Shown piece by piece: positions 26,551-38,256 of a stretch of DNA of 64,000 bases. Source of the DNA: Colletotrichum lupini (Eukaryota; Ascomycota; Sordariomycetes; Glomerellales; Glomerellaceae); contig NC_064672.1 of assembly GCF_023278565.1 (NCBI RefSeq), forward strand, positions 2,480,001 through 2,544,000, in the 5' to 3' direction. Below the pieces are notes generated by a model. That model searched no databases. It was not told the DNA's origin and was given only the letters and a program-made list of their open reading frames with translations. Positions within the stretch are counted from its first letter, which is position 1. Every line of letters starts with the position of its first letter. The position numbers and the translations under genes are program-made.

Positions 26551-29081
26551 GGCTGTTGGTGAGACCAGTCAGCAAACGGAAAGGCGGCGTATGGAATGGG
26601 TTGGACGGGAGTAGAGACTGACTCTCGAAATGGGATGACCGAATGCGTTGATGAAGGCAGGCTTCAAGGGGGTGTGCGCAGGAAGAGTGGAAGTCAAGCT
26701 CCAGGAACAGGAGCTCTGAGCCCCTGGTTAGTGATCGGACGAGTCAAGACTAAAAAAAAAAAAAAAAAAAAAAAAAAGCCCGGGAGCAAGAAAATGTGGG
26801 AGAATTGAAGAAGGTAAAGAGAAGCCGCGCAAAAAGAGAATCAGCGGGTTTCTCTTGAGGCACAGGTGTTCTGCAAACCAAACCAGCTCATGAAAAAGAA
26901 GGTGAGGTCAGTCAGCTGGGGGGGGAAGAAGAGAGAAAGGGAAAGCTGAGAAAAGGCACCCAGAATTACCAGGGAATCATGCAATTAATATGGAGGTGCC
27001 CTTTGGCCAGGTGGGAATTTTTTGGTGAGGTCTGAACTAAATCGGGAGGAGCTGGGAGCTGGGATTCTGGGTAGGAGAGAGCACCCTTCGACCCTTTGGA
27101 ACCCCCTTGCGGCAACACGAAATAAATGCCAACTATGCACCAACAGACACGGTATCCCTCCCTTTCCACTCCGACCACACTTTACGCGAATCTCGTCCCT
27201 AGCAAGCTGGGTTCGATGGCCGTGATCTATTGGCTCAGCTGTCCTCAAGCGGCCTTAAGTGGCCTCAAAGCGGATTTCTTACGCCGCATACCTTGGGCAG
27301 GCCGCGCAGGTCCTCTCGATGGAATGGCCTGAATGGCCCGGGAAGGACCCCAAATAGCCCCTCTGTTACCCCCTGCCCCCACAGGCTACCTTACCTTACA
27401 GCTGCCTACCCCTGAGGTCCGACAGATGGGATCCCCACGCGGCTCTCGCTCTCGACGATCAATGTCAATGTCGATGGAACCTGGAATCCCACTCCTTGCA
27501 TTCACATTACTACGTACGTCTGCCTATATTCGGTTCCGACATCGTGACATCCAAGACTACGGATACATCATACCTCATTTACACCTTACCTTCCACACGG
27601 GATATAGAGCAGCATCATCTTCTTCAGCCTGGCATCCAAAGCATCGGGAGCAATACAGCTTGGACGCGCCTGCAGCCACCTTATGAGGCGTTCAGTTTCC
27701 TCCACAATTACTATCCTAGCGCCATAGCAAAGACCAGACGACACGACACTTGTCAACTTTGTTTCTTCCATGGACAAACACATAGGCCACAGCTACGAAA
27801 GATGCAAACCGCTCAATGTTCTGTCTTCATGACAGCTGTGGCTCAGCCGTGGTTTCTGACTGCGCTAACCCTTCCGGGCCACTCAATAAGCCCCCGCTTT
27901 CGGAGCTAACCGGAAATGCCAGTGCGCATCGTCCATTCAATCCCATCGGCCCAGAGAAGGAGACCATCGGCCGCCGTGTGGACTCGATCTCGGCGATTCG
28001 GGGAAGTCGACGGTGGTGGAGGCCTGCGCCGTGTAGATTGCCCGCAGATGCGGTGGTTCTCCAGCGAGGTAGAGCAGCCTCCGGAGAGCATAGTTGCACG
28101 GGACCAAGGAGTACTCTCACCGGCCGCCACAACCGAACGAGAAAGTGCTTGTTACTTCTTCTGTCCTGTATGACGGAGCGCAAAGCCTTTACTGGCATCA
28201 GTCACCTACTTGCCTACATACTTCTCACCCAAAGAAGTAAAGGCCGGGAAGACCTGATTTGTCGCCGGGAGTCCGCCATCGCGGTGTTTCTTCAGAGAAG
28301 GGGGAAAAAGAAAAGGGGGTCACTGCTTCTGCCCACACACTCTCTCTCTCTCCCGGTTCACCTCAGACGCTGGACCAGTCACCAATCTAAGTCACCATCG
28401 CCTGGGCGCGGCCCATCTGCCCCGCCGAGTCAAGCCTCTCTCTCGCTCTGCAGACTGCAGCATGCTGAAGCCCGCATGCGGAAACGCCAGACAGCTGCAT
28501 CACATGTCTTTTTTCGTCCCTACTCTCTCGTCCACTCCGTAGTGTTTCCCCCCTCCTTGGCTGGTCCCGGTCTGATCCATAACACATTGTCGGCACAGAC
28601 AATCATTGCTAACAATCGCCCCATTGCGGTGCAAATGTACATGTCCCAGAGACTCTCTGACACCTGATCTGGACTCAAATCAAGCCTCAGGTTTCTCTTT
28701 CCAAAAGAAAACCCCCACTGCGTCCACCATTCTGGATCTGAACCGTCTCCGCCGACGCCGCCGACGAGAAAGAGCGGATTGCATTAGGGGTCTCGCCCGT
28801 CTTATGTCATCGCTCCTGCATCCAATCGTCCGGTCCCGTACCACATCTAGCACCACCGACCACCACCACACTACTACAACCACCACCACCACCACTCCGA
28901 CCACCATTACCACCGCTACTTCAAATATCCTTCCCGCGGTGCCCCGACCATCCAATCCTCGCCTCCCCTCCTCTCGATCTTGTCGCCCTGGATGTAGCAG
29001 ACCTCCCCTGCTGCGCGTTACTTTCTACAAATCCGGCTCGGTCCCCCGACTCACATCTCCGCCGATACCTCCTACCTCTCA
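26551..29081. other. Intergenic region between divergent Pmt2 and the RING gene
   Basis: This 2.5-kb divergent region includes a 26-base poly(A) run, a TACCTTACCTTAC word at about 27388, and a (CAC)n-rich stretch at 28860-28900 in the presumed RING-gene leader. The open frame at 27816-28667 (plus) has no gene-like composition. Confidence 0.5.
26752..26777 (+). repeat. 26-base poly(A) homopolymer upstream of Pmt2
   Basis: A run of 26 consecutive A lies about 200 bp upstream of the Pmt2 start, read as poly(T) on the gene's strand. Such dA:dT tracts exclude nucleosomes in fungal promoters. Its length may be imprecise because of sequencing. Confidence 0.9.
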
Positions 29082-30991
29082 ATGTCGTCTCTGGTGTCCG
29101 ACTTCCTCATCAACCCGGTCCTCCGACAAGCTCGGCGCTTTTCAGAGATCTCGAGATCAACCTTTGTCTCCGAACGGGACTCTTCGTCCGACCCTGTCGC
29201 CGTCCCGAGCGACGTGAATAGTCCCGCAACTCGGCATGCGATTGTTGCGCCACCCGAATCCACTCCGGCACGATCACTCGACATTGCGACACTACCGCCG
29301 ACAGTCGACGACGAGCACCCTCAGTCTCCGGCTCCCCTAATTCAGAGCCCCCCATCATACACGATGGCCGCCATGCCACCTACAACACGGGAATCTCTAC
29401 CCGCCGACGATGGCATGGGTGCGATGCGAAAGCGTCTACTCGACATCCAGTCACAAGATATCGCAGCAGACGACAAGGCCCGGCTTATGCATGAGGCTTT
29501 GATGGAGGGTTACCGCAAGTCTCGAGACGCTCCCCGCCAAGGTAACGCGCCGGCAGCCAGCGTGATAGCAGCAGGGGAAGCATGGGAACAGTCAGTCCCG
29601 ATTGCACCTCTCGAGTCGTTAAAGTTTTGGCAACATGCGATAGGGGAGCCGTCCTCGCCAGAAAAGTTTATCCTGACCGCCGACGATGTTCGGCCCACGT
29701 ACGCGGCCGCAAAGCTTGCTACAAGAGAAGAACCCGAGGGTGCTGTGATTCTTGGCTGCCAACATTACCGCCGCAATGTCAAGCTGCAGTGCTCGACTTG
29801 CGCCAAGTGGTATACTTGTCGTTTTTGCCATGACGCAGTCGAGGATCACACTCTTGTCAGGAAGGAAACCAAGAATATGCTCTGCATGCTTTGCGCCACG
29901 CCCCAGAAAGCATCAGACGTTTGCGTGAACTGCGGGGAGACTGCAGCCCGTTACTACTGCAACATGTGCAAACTGTGGGATGACCATCCATCCAATCCCA
30001 TTTACCATTGTAACGACTGCGGTATTTGCCGACGAGGAAGAGGCATCGGGAAGGACTTCTTCCATTGCAAGGTAATTGAATGATCTGTAGCCAGAGTGTT
30101 TCTTGGACGGCCGCTAACATGTGGTTTTAGAAATGTTGCGCATGCATCTCGATATCTATTCAACAGTCACACAAATGTATCGAACGCTCAACGGACTGTG
30201 ACTGTCCTATTTGCGGAGAGTACATGTTTACATCTCCCAAGCCAGTCGTATTTATGGGGTGTGGTCACAGCATTCACCAGAAGTGCTACGACGAGCACAT
30301 GCTGAGATCATACAAATGTCCCATTTGCAACAAGAGTTTGCTCAACATGCAGAGCCAATTCCGCCAATTAGAGCTGGCTATACTTGCCCAGCCAATGCCC
30401 CCTGAATTTAGGGACACCCGCGCCACAATCTTGTGTAACGACTGTAGCGGCAAGAGTTCCGTCCCTTACCACTGGCTCGGTCTAAAGTGCGCGATTTGCA
30501 CTTCTTACAACACGGTAGAAATTCAGATCAGCGGCGGAAGAGAAGAGACGCACGCGACACACGCCAATCACGTGCCCGTCACGCCGGCAGCAGTCACGCC
30601 GGCTCTTCTATCTCCTGCGCTTCCTACCCCCGTAACGACACAAGCAGCGGCTGCTCCGGCAGGAATGGACATACCGCAGGTCGGCAGGCGACGACATTCG
30701 TCTCATGCTGGTCCCGAGGCACGTCATCTAATGTTGGATCGCTTTGCCAGGTCAGCCTCGCCAGCAGTCACACCTGGTATGCCATTACCAAACGCACCAA
30801 ATGCTGCCATCGAGGAAGAAGAAGACGAATCAGAGAATGACATTCTCAACTTATGGGGACGGGGTCATGGTGACTCGGACAGCGACACCATGTCGACAGA
30901 CGTGGACGAAGAAGACTCGGAGGGAGAGGACGATGACGATGACGATGATGATGACTATGAGAACGAGATCATGCTCATCGGACATCGGTAA
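29082..30991 (+). CDS. CHY/CTCHY zinc-finger and RING-H2 ubiquitin ligase (RCHY1/Pirh2-like)
   Basis: This is a predicted E3 ubiquitin ligase of 616 residues from exons 29082-30071 and 30131-30991, joined in phase within HCK-KCC. A disordered Ser/Pro-rich N-terminal half precedes the CHY zinc finger, which starts at GCQHY (residue about 225). A CTCHY finger follows (YHCNDCGICRRG), then RING-H2 (CPICGEY near 355, MGCGHSIHQKCY, KCPIC) and a C-terminal zinc ribbon (ILCNDCSG ... LKCAIC). This order CHY, CTCHY, RING, ribbon is the RCHY1 architecture. The tail (about 555-605) is almost entirely Asp/Glu before IMLIGHR. The fungal protein has a much longer N-terminus than the animal ones. Substrates are unknown. 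Confidence 0.93.
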
Positions 30992-31378
30992 CCTCGGCTA
31001 CGATGCAATCATGATTTAAACGATGAGGTGCATCTGCAAGAGACGGATATAAGATTGGCGCACTGGGTTTTTGCGATGGTCGCATGGTTTGGACATATGG
31101 GTCGTCAAGGTCATCGTGGGCATATTACTAGCTGGTTGGGTAAGGGTTAGTCGGCGTTTTTAGGATAGCAGAGTTTGTCAGCCTCGGATGGCACTGCTGG
31201 GTTCTTTCTCGTAGCCCTCGGAAACTGGGCCTTATTTACGTTTCCATAATAGACAAAAACTAAGAATGACAAGCAACGCAAAATGCCTGACCTGAAACGC
31301 CTATTGTCCATGAATTCCCATCCTTCTTGCCCCTTGTCATAACTTTCATAGCAGACTCTGCAATTTCGAGACAAACGC
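30992..31378. other. Convergent 3' region between the RING gene and MOZART1
   Basis: These 390 bp hold two 3' flanks. Nothing coding was recognised. Confidence 0.5.
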
Positions 31379-31745
31379 TTACTGACGCCTCCGCGATGCG
31401 ATTTGGGCGTCGACCTCCTGGGATTCCTTTCTAAGCTCCTTCACAACGGTCTATTGCGATAGTCTAGTCAGTGTCATGTCTACTTTGGGCTCGATAGATA
31501 GATTATTATTCTTACGGCAAGAGCCTCTGGGTTCACGCCATTCTCGATCATGGAGATGCAGATCGACAGGGTGCGGCGGTCCAGGTGGCAGTTCTTTTCA
31601 CACGTTCACGTTAGCATGGAGTGGGACTTTGAGAGGATGGTAGTAGGTGGGCGTCGCAACTGACGAGGATGGTAGAGATCTCATGCAAGATGTCGACAGC
31701 CTGTTGGGCCGCGGCCTGCTTCCCGCTTCGGTCGTCGGCGGGCAT
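31379..31745 (-). CDS. MOZART1 (Mzt1), gamma-tubulin complex recruitment factor
   Basis: This 76-residue microprotein comes from three tiny exons (31745-31665, 31593-31516, 31450-31379). MOZART1 binds the N-terminus of the gamma-tubulin complex protein Gcp3 and is needed to activate complexes at spindle pole bodies. The core reads [12 protein letters not shown], then [25 protein letters not shown] and VVKELRKE, the diagnostic MOZART1 three-helix pattern. All three exons are multiples of three, with junctions in phase 0. Donors are GTCAGT and GTAAGA; intron 1 has a GCTAAC branch point. The C-terminus ends ASRRRQ. It is short enough and split enough that automated annotation could miss it. Identity is strong because the [10 protein letters not shown] motif is nearly invariant. 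Confidence 0.9.
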
Positions 31746-32362
31746 TTCCGTATGGTGTTTATTGCTGATTGCGAGATTGTATGAGTGAGATGAAGGTTAT
31801 TGAATGGACGTCGCTTTGTTTGACGGGAGCGGGGCCAATCAACTTCAGTGAATAACGGCAGCCTGTGAGGTGCTCGAGGTGGATGTCTTAGTCGGACGGA
31901 GTAGAGAGTCGGCAGGGGCCGAAGTTGCCTATTAGGAAAACGCGTCTGAAGAGTGGCCCCGACGCGCCGGGCGAACTAATGGCAGGGGTTGACTGGGCTA
32001 AAGTGGGCAACTACCGGAAATGGGGCCCATCTTTTTTTGTATGAAGCCGCGACTGACCGAACTTTTTCACCTTTCTTAGTCCGTTCAGTCTTCCGTCGCT
32101 GTCTCACTCTTTGCTTTATCGTCATGACCTCGAATTTGCTGCAACAGTCAGCTCATGTTTTCTGACAGCTGCGTACCTCATTGTTGTTGTTGTTTCCAAA
32201 CTACTAGCTAGGCACCCTTCTACGCATGACCACGGATCGTTCATAGCCCGCCAGGCTTTTCCATCTTTCTTCGCATGATGAAGCACACCCCACCGCTCTC
32301 TCACGATATGCCCAGTTTCCCACGAATACACTACTTAGACTTACGGGAAACGAACGGGTCTA
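31746..32362. other. Divergent promoter region between MOZART1 and Rrn6
   Basis: Both genes start outward from this 617-bp stretch. No coding sequence was recognised and no clear regulatory element stands out. Confidence 0.5.
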
Positions 32363-35300
32363 ATGGCTGACGCACGGGAAGAGACAAGCCGCTTATATGG
32401 CCCCCCAAAAATCACTATTATTCCTCATGAAGGAATTGAAGATGGACCACCTCAACTGCATATGAGCCGGGTGCCAGGTCAAGGTGAGCGGGTGCATCGG
32501 GCCGGATATAGCTTCTCACATTTGCTGACCTTCCGATAGCCCAAGCTCTTCGTATCATACAGGCTCCTGAGACCCTTTACCCTGCCTCTCGCTCAACGGA
32601 GCTGGCGCCTTCTTCAACACTTTGGGATTCCCAGCGAGTGCAAAGACGATGGCTCTTCAACGCTCACCCAGAGGCTTTCGCGGGCAGCTCCGAAGCTTCC
32701 AGCTTTCTGTACGAAGGACTCGCTCAGCTCATGCGGCCTGATGCCGCGCCGACGACTCAGCCACTTATGACAATCAGTCAGATGGCAGATGTCACCAATC
32801 ACACGCGGGTCGTGCCCGTCCCCGTACTGGCCACGGCTGCCGGCGAGTCGGGTGAGCTCCTCCGTCTGTCCAAGATTGAGGAGACAAACTGGCAATGGGG
32901 CGAGAACGAGAGCCCAACGCTTCGGATGTTGAGCATCGACCAGCACGACAAGGAAGAATCTGTCTTGTGGTCGAGCGATGGAGCCCCGATTCTGCAGATC
33001 AAGCCTGCGCTGAGCTTGGTCCGGTTCGAACCCACGAGGTGGCTGCTGGTGCAGAAGCGGACTTCGACTACCATTCTTCAGCCGGATTACCACAAGATTC
33101 CTGTTTCAGAACGCCCGTCGGGGATTGACCAGGCTATCGAGCGCCCATCTCGAATCAACCCGAGACCTGTCCTCACCATCTCCTCGGAGCAGACTGGAGG
33201 CTTTGCGCATTCTGATGTGTCTTTCAGCTATGGCTCGCAGAAAAAGCCGCCTCAGCTGGCCATCATAGACGAGTGCGGCTACTACAGTGTCTGGGATGTC
33301 AAGGGTCGAGACATGGTGGGATCCAGCGGCTTGCGTCCAAAGCTCCGGCATTGTGGCCACATTCACTTGGGTGTTACGGAGCAGCTCCCCGACGAGGACT
33401 CGCCGGCTTTCCGCGCAGAGCCTCATGGCGTGATGTGGATCGGCGCGGCCGGCCCGGGTGTAGATCTTTGGGATGTGCCCGAAGGGCAAGATGTCGATGC
33501 AGGAAACGACCTGGCCGCCCTGACGTCGAGGTCCAAAAAACTCGTCATCTGGAACCGCGTAAAATTCGAGATCATTGATATCAAAGACTCGACGTTCCGA
33601 AAGAGCTTGGTCATACTCAAGACGGACGAGCCAGACCACATACTAGACGTGAAGCCAAATCCCTTGAACAGGAGTCAGATCTTCATCCTCACGACCTCGG
33701 GTTTCTTTTGGATCGAGACGTCGTCTTCAGGGACGACAGCCAACAAGGCAGGCGGACTCTCCATTCTGCAATCCTTTGCACACCTCAGGGGCTCGGATGC
33801 GGACGCTCTCAGGCTCACCGTGCATCACGGCGGTTCGGAAGCAGGAAACGAAAAATGCACAGTTTTCATCTACTCTGACAGATCTCCAGAGGTAGATGTT
33901 TACTGGTTTTACGCGCCTGAAGACACGGGATTGCCACAGTTTGAGCACCATATCATGAAGCTCACGGGCGACGCGACGAAGCTTCAGAGTTTGTGCCCAG
34001 TGCCGGCTTTCCTGAGAAACCCCTCCCCTGCAACAGCCAAGGGCCCAGGCTTAGAGTACCTCAACCATGACATCCGATTCCAGCAGCTGTTCGTTCTTGG
34101 CAGGGACCTCAGCTTGAGCCAGAGCCTCTTTGCGATCTCGGCCGGCCCTGATCTCGATGTGGTGGCTCCCGATAACAGTCGCGAGTGGTCAAGAGACGGG
34201 CGCAGACAGGCGCATAACAAGAGGCGACGACAGTTCCTGCAGCATTTTGAAGGTACTTTTGTCGTTCCCGATGGCCTGGGTGATATGGATGAGCTGGTGC
34301 AGCGCCGCGCCAATCGGTACCAGGAGCTCATGGAGAGTGAGCAGGCAGGAGAGGAAGCACAGCTTAAGCAGCGGTGGCCTAGAGGTCTGAACTTGGACCA
34401 GCTCGTATCCCGCGTCAATGTTTCCATCGAGTCGGTCATCATGGCGTCAGAGCAAGCTACCATTGAGGGTCCTCTGTCTGTATTTGAAGCCATACGGGAA
34501 GCAGCCGTCAACTGTCTGGAGACTGAGGGCGGGTACATCCCGCTGCACACTTTGTAAGTTTGGATCTTCCCATCATGGCTTTCATGCACTCATTAGTGTT
34601 AGGCACGAATACGAAAACACCTTTGAGGCGCCTCCTGTCTCCCATGAGGCAGTAGCAGCGTGGGACTCTCGCTTCCAGGAGATGATGAACGCGCAGACCG
34701 ATCGTGTCATCGCACAACCTCTCACGTCGCAATTTCTACACGGCTTGGAAACATTGTCACCCCTCGCAGACATCCGCGACCAGCTCGAGGAGATGTGGAG
34801 TCCAGCGGGCCTCCCGCCTAGAGCACAGCAATCACGGAATGTCGTGCTAGCAGAGACGGCCGAGGCCATCGCTCGATCCCTCTTCGGTGTGGCCGTACTC
34901 GACGCGAACCTCCCGACCAGAGAAGACGAGTCCCCCACCTGGGTTCCCGAACCTCCACCACTACCAGTCCGGCAGCCGAGCCAACGCTCAAGTCAGCGCT
35001 TCTCATCGTCACCCGCAAAGCGTAGCCAACTATCGTCAAGCCAGCGACTCTCACTCTCTCCGACCAAACTAAGCCAGCCCCTAAGCCAGAGAATTTCTCT
35101 ATCGCCAACCAAACGCGTCCAAGCCCTCGGCCACCGCCTCTCCTTCTCCCCTTCCAAAGGCGCCCGCTCCCAGCCCTTTGACAACGTTCCCCCCTCATCG
35201 TTCCCCTTCCCCTCCTCGGGGCCCCTATTCTCCCAGTCCTCCTCCGCCGCCCCCTCCTCGAGCTTCCCCGACGCCGCCCCATCAACACCAACGACACCCG

Positions 35301-35866
35301 CACCCACCACAATCGCAACCACGGCTCTCCAGCGCCTGAGCATGCTCGCCGAAGACATCAACACCGCAGACCCCCCCGCCCGCCAACACAAAGTCCTCGC
35401 CTACTGGCCCACAGCCCGCGGCGTCAGCACGGAAGGCTACGTCTCCTCCGTCCTCGCCTCCTCCACAAAGCACATGGACGTCCTCAACGAGCGCCGCCAC
35501 CGCGCCGAATCGCGCCGTCGCAAGCGCAAGTCGCAGTTCCTCGGCGCGTCGTCGCAGCACGGGTGGGCAACGAGCGAGATGGACGACGTGTTCGAGTCAT
35601 CTGGGCCCGGGTCCGGGCCCGCGACGAAGACGAAGATGCAGGCGGCGACGAACACCGGGTCCGAGTTTGCACCGCTGTTGCCGCCCTCGACGCAGCCTCT
35701 TCCCAAGCTTGCGCCGCCCGTCATCGGCTCGAGCCAGTTTCCGCCCGTGCCGTCTTCTCGGGCTATCTTCTCGTCGCAGATGCCGCTCGTCATGTCGCAG
35801 CCCATGGCTGGGAGGCACGGGATGCGGTCGCCGGGGAAGAAGAAGAAGAGAAAGTCTGGTTTCTAA
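32363..35866 (+). CDS. RRN6: RNA polymerase I core-factor subunit Rrn6
   Basis: Rrn6 is a subunit of the Pol I core factor (with Rrn7 and Rrn11) that recruits polymerase to rDNA promoters in the nucleolus. The exons are 32363-32483, 32540-34553 and 34603-35866, giving 1132 residues. The start gives MADAREETSRLYGPP and splices in phase to AQALRIIQAP. The body carries the beta-propeller-like region of the PF10214 family (for example QLAIIDECGYYSVWDVKGRD). It continues to a helical domain (DELVQRRANRYQELMES) and a long disordered Ser/Pro-rich tail. Four S-P-x-K motifs recur at about 838-900, and the end is strongly basic (GKKKKRKSGF), a likely nuclear or nucleolar signal. The last intron could end at 34596 or 34602; both keep frame, and 34602 is preferred for length. 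Confidence 0.9.
34977..35163 (+). repeat. Four-fold coding repeat with S-P-x-K sites in the Rrn6 tail
   Basis: Four imperfect units share the pattern (Q/H)R-aromatic or aliphatic-S-x-S-P-(A/T/S)-K, with cores RFSSSPAK, RLSLSPTK, RISLSPTK and RLSFSPSK. They are spaced 14-18 residues apart. Each is a good CDK phosphorylation consensus. Confidence 0.85.
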
Positions 35867-35973
35867 GGGTCCCCGGGATATGGGAACAAAAGGTTCGCCT
35901 TGGATCACTGTATTGGAGATTTTCGCCTGTGTCTTTCATAAATGCTACGGTCGTGTCGGAGATATACCATAAT

Positions 35974-35992
35974 CCCCCCCTTTTTGGGGGGG
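35974..35992. terminator. C7-T5-G7 perfect hairpin between convergent genes
   Basis: A run of seven C, five T and seven G forms a perfect 7-bp stem with a 5-nt loop. It lies 108 bp past the Rrn6 stop and about 150 bp past the PITH-gene stop on the other strand. It would form a very stable RNA hairpin in either 3' UTR. A terminator or processing role is inference. Confidence 0.3.
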
Positions 35993-36143
35993 TGATGATG
36001 AGCTGTTCCTCAGCTCGATGCAAATTACTCTCAACAAAACTCACTTAAGCCCTCTCACCTTTTTTTTCCTCTTCATCTCGCATCCGTGATAAGTCTCTGC
36101 ATCTCAACCCCCATCATCTCCAAGCAACCCCACTCCTATCTAC

Positions 36144-36587
36144 TCACTGCCGTCCTCCAATACCGCTCCCAACATCGTTCACCCCCGTCCCCTTGACCTT
36201 GTGATCACTCGGGTTCGCCGCCGCCTCGTACAGGATATTCGCCGGCGCCCGCCCCAGCTGCATCCACTCGCCCTTGAACCCCAGGTACGACGCCCTCGTC
36301 TCGCCCTCGTCGCCGTCGCCGAAGTTGTCCTCGAAGAACAGCGTCAGGCGCTGGACGCGCCCGAAGAGGCTCCGCTTGACGGGGATCTCTTGGACCTGCG
36401 CCGTGCGCGAGAGCTCGAACTCCTGCGCGGGGTGCGCGTCTTCGGCGGAGGCGAAGTCGAGGTCGTCGCGGTTGGTGAAGAGTTTGAGGGTGCGCGGGGC
36501 GGAGGGGGAGTCGGAGGTGCGGAGGAGGAGGGCGTGGAGTTTTACTTGGCCGGTGAAGCTTGGGTTTGTTAGTGGTGTTCCAGGGCG

Positions 36588-36618
<31 letters not shown>

Positions 36619-36670
36619 TGTGGGGGGGGGGGGTGGGGGGGGGGGGGGGGGGGGGGGGGGTGGTGGGGGT

Positions 36671-36732
<62 letters not shown>

Positions 36733-37181
36733 TGAAGAAGTATTTGGTGAAGGGTTTATATACGTGTGTGTATGTGTACTGAATGAGATGGATAGAATGA
36801 GTGAAATATGAAATGTAAAGCATGACATGGCACAATATCTCATGTTCATGATAGACCCAAGCACATTAAATGAGACAACACCAAATGAAGAGTAAATCGA
36901 TGAAGAAAGTAGCGGTTCACTCACGGAACGTTAACCAACAACTGCTCATCACAGTCGCTCACGACCTCGGGCTCGGCGTCCAGCCTCTCGGCCCACGTCT
37001 TCTTGACGACGGCCCGCGCGCTGCCGATGGCCGCCTCGTTGAGGGCCGTCACCTCGTCAAAGTTGATGTGGCCGTACAGCGAGTGCTGCAGCGCGGGCGC
37101 GATGTCGTCCGAGTGGTCGTGCTCGTCGTGGCCGTGGCCGCCGTGGCTGTGGTCGTGGTGCTCGTCGTGGCAGTGGGACAT
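36144..37181 (-). CDS. PITH-domain protein with His/Asp-rich N-terminus
   Basis: Exon 1 (37181-36925) and exon 2 (36558-36144) give 223 residues. The PITH domain (PF06201), also the C-terminal domain of thioredoxin-like TXNL1, associates with the 26S proteasome in TXNL1. Here it stands alone, as in many fungal proteins. Residues 1-26 (MSHCHDEHHDHSHGGHGHDE and on) are a His/Asp-rich, probably metal-binding leader. The domain runs from about residue 30 to 205 and includes DEQLLVNVPFTGQVKLHALLL, TNRDDLDFASAED and ASYLGFKGEW. Donor GTGAGT and the acceptor after CTAACAAACCCAAG keep frame across VNVP-FTGQ. The 366-nt intron is far longer than others here because it contains a poly(C) tract, read as poly(G) on the plus strand. 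The function of the stand-alone protein is not established. Confidence 0.92.
36590..36731 (+). repeat. 142-bp poly(G) tract with a 61-base pure G run
   Basis: All but six bases are G; T occurs at 36619, 36621, 36634, 36661, 36664 and 36670. Pure runs measure 29, 12, 26 and 61 bases. The tract is inside the PITH-gene intron and is poly(C) in that gene's transcript. The DNA would form G-quadruplexes. The true length may differ because homopolymers this long assemble poorly. Confidence 0.9.
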
Positions 37182-38256
37182 TGTGCGCGGTTTTACTATC
37201 TTGTTCTCGTTTGTGTCTCTTGGTGTTTTTTAGTGGTTTGCTGATGAGACTGGTGGTGACGATGGTGGGGGTGTTTTGGAGGGGTCGTTTGGCACTGGCG
37301 AGGGGGTCCCTCCTTTCCGGTGGGTAGTTTGGGTGATATATTGTAATGCGTGGTAGCTAGGCGAGATCTTCCCTCTGCGGTGATATCTCGTTGCGCAAAG
37401 ACCGTTTGGGTATCAAGGATGCGAAATGAATAAGTGATGAAGATGAGCCGTTCTACGTTTGCTTAATGATGCTGCGGATGATCAAGTTCAGTGAACAAAC
37501 AGCCCCACTTTCGAGCTAGAAGGTTCCGTGACTGGCTCTGAGACCGCCTCCGCTGGACGTCGAGGTCCGTTGCGGCGCCATTGATGAAAAAAGTTTTTAC
37601 CAAAATAGGTGGTTTCAGTTCATAGGAGTAATTCCTTCATGTTGATGATTAAACGCTTTGAATGTGTGAAATGGAATACCGGGCCGTCCGTGCTGTTTCC
37701 TCGTCTTGTCAGGCGGGTGAAAACTGGGTCGGGCTCACCTATGACTACCATGAATTCATACTCTACGTGGACCAGAAGGAGCTACATACCTTTTAATTTT
37801 CTGATAATCTTTTGTAGTAGATGTCATATAGCCATTCTTTCATTTCATCGTGCCCTGTTTCTGTTCATATCAGTATATCTGTACCAAATTAGCTGTTGAG
37901 CGGTCCCAAACACATTGTATGTGGCTAGCTAGATCTCTATATAGCGACAATTTGACTACACCCTACAGGTACCATGATTTACACGTTCTCATATGTTTCT
38001 GGGAAAACTCTAGATGTCTACGTCTTGGTAAAACCGCGGGTGTGCCCTCGGTTTGTGACATGGACGGCGTGTACTTTCCCGCTTTTGCCGTCTATCAACT
38101 TTACGAGTGATGAATTGAGCGATAACTTGGCTGGTATCAAACAACGATACTTGACATCAATACGGCATGAGATTGTAAAGCATCGCTAGAAATGCAGCAA
38201 AACTTACCCTCCCTGCAACAACACCCTAAGAATTCAAGATTCCCCCTTCAAAACAA
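37182..38256. other. Intergenic region between the PITH gene and the GNAT pseudogene
   Basis: The PITH-gene promoter and the GNAT 3' flank lie here. Bases 37600-38200 are relatively AT-rich, and no coding sequence was recognised. Confidence 0.5.

Noticed and set aside
27816..28667. 283-residue plus-strand open frame
   Set aside because: Low-complexity, Ser/Arg-rich, no domain and no start context; more likely leader sequence of the RING gene.
36205..36924. Open frames of poly-Pro/poly-Gly over the G tract
   Set aside because: They are products of the homopolymer in an intron; the PITH exons on either side splice cleanly around it.
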